A stretch of 20,564 bases of DNA from a virus: positions 1 to 20,564 of IMG/VR virus record IMGVR_UViG_3300031658_000189; one strand, written 5' to 3'. The notes under the pieces were generated by a model, which worked only from the letters and a program-made list of their open reading frames with translations, was not told the DNA's origin and did not search any database. Numbering within the stretch: the first letter of the stretch is position 1; each line of letters starts with the position of its first letter. The translations under genes and the position numbers were made by a program. This document shows, in pieces, positions 20,388-20,564 of this stretch.

Positions 20388-20564
20388 ATGGCATATTTAT
20401 CACAATATCAATATTACGAAAATGCAGGGTCTGCTCCTACTGATAAAAATTGGGGGTCATATCAATATGTTAGTCTAGAAGATATAGTAAATAATTTTGA
20501 GCTAATGTATTCTGGAAATCATTCTTTGATTAATAATGAAGAAAGATATAAGATATTATTTCTC
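20388..20564 (+). CDS. Probable neck/structural protein, N-terminal 59 aa (cut by window end)
   Basis: ATG 20388 lies 1 base after the previous stop, and the frame is open to the window end. The visible 59 residues begin MAYLSQYQYYENAGSAPTDK and continue with SYQYVSLEDIVNNFELMYSG, a start I recognise from structural proteins of flavobacterial phages located after the capsid and connector genes. The remainder lies outside the window, so its length and domain content are unknown. Confidence 0.7.
   Translation, partial: MAYLSQYQYYENAGSAPTDKNWGSYQYVSLEDIVNNFELMYSGNHSLINNEERYKILFL

Noticed and set aside
1-20564. tRNA or rRNA genes, integrase and insertion sequences
   Set aside because: None were recognised on either strand; temperate lifestyle therefore cannot be argued from this window.

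Overview
The window looks like part of a tailed phage (Caudoviricetes) or prophage genome infecting a Bacteroidota host, most likely a flavobacterium. The host call rests on recurring promoter boxes of the Bacteroidota type (TAnnTTTG, with a TTG about 19 bases upstream in the best case), AT-rich DNA, and start codons preceded by A/T-rich leaders instead of Shine-Dalgarno sequences. The phage call rests on a terminase large subunit, portal, scaffold, major capsid protein, neck proteins, self-cleaving tail fibre and lysis genes. The phage family was not resolved; the long terminase (748 aa) and portal (811 aa) would fit several podovirus-like or crAss-like Bacteroidota lineages.

Layout. 1-245 is a G-rich, apparently non-coding, structured stretch. 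246-595 holds two small unknown genes ending at a good intrinsic terminator. 596-937 is a gene-free regulatory region with a helically phased ATATGTTG repeat array, a TAA/TA microsatellite and a strong promoter. 938-3172 is a chaperonin operon: groEL, a zinc-ribbon microprotein, a 70-aa unknown, then groES, the reverse of the usual groES-groEL order. A single leftward gene (3138-3572), a probable winged-helix regulator, shares a palindromic overlapping divergent promoter with the rightward late genes.

3630-5266 carries a membrane/coiled-coil protein and a run of seven microgenes (46-89 aa, mostly basic or glycine-rich). 5268-8716 holds tail-fibre and receptor-binding type genes, including a fibre with a C-terminal S74 chaperone/protease domain and an FN3-containing protein. 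8727-9808 is a lysis cassette: holin-like protein, M15 peptidase, 3TM-type holin. 9840-11210 holds small conserved phage genes, a protein that looks like two fused GroES (Cpn10) folds, a C2H2-like microprotein and a probable small terminase. 11188-20564 is the head module: TerL, portal, scaffold, major capsid protein, an unknown 250-aa protein, and two neck-type proteins, the last cut by the window edge.

How the parts fit: the most distinctive theme is protein folding. The phage carries its own GroEL, a short GroES lacking the dome hairpin (as T4 Gp31 does), and a second, apparently tandem GroES-fold protein encoded near the terminase genes. Together they suggest a dedicated folding chamber for a virion protein, plausibly the capsid protein. 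That substrate assignment is inference.
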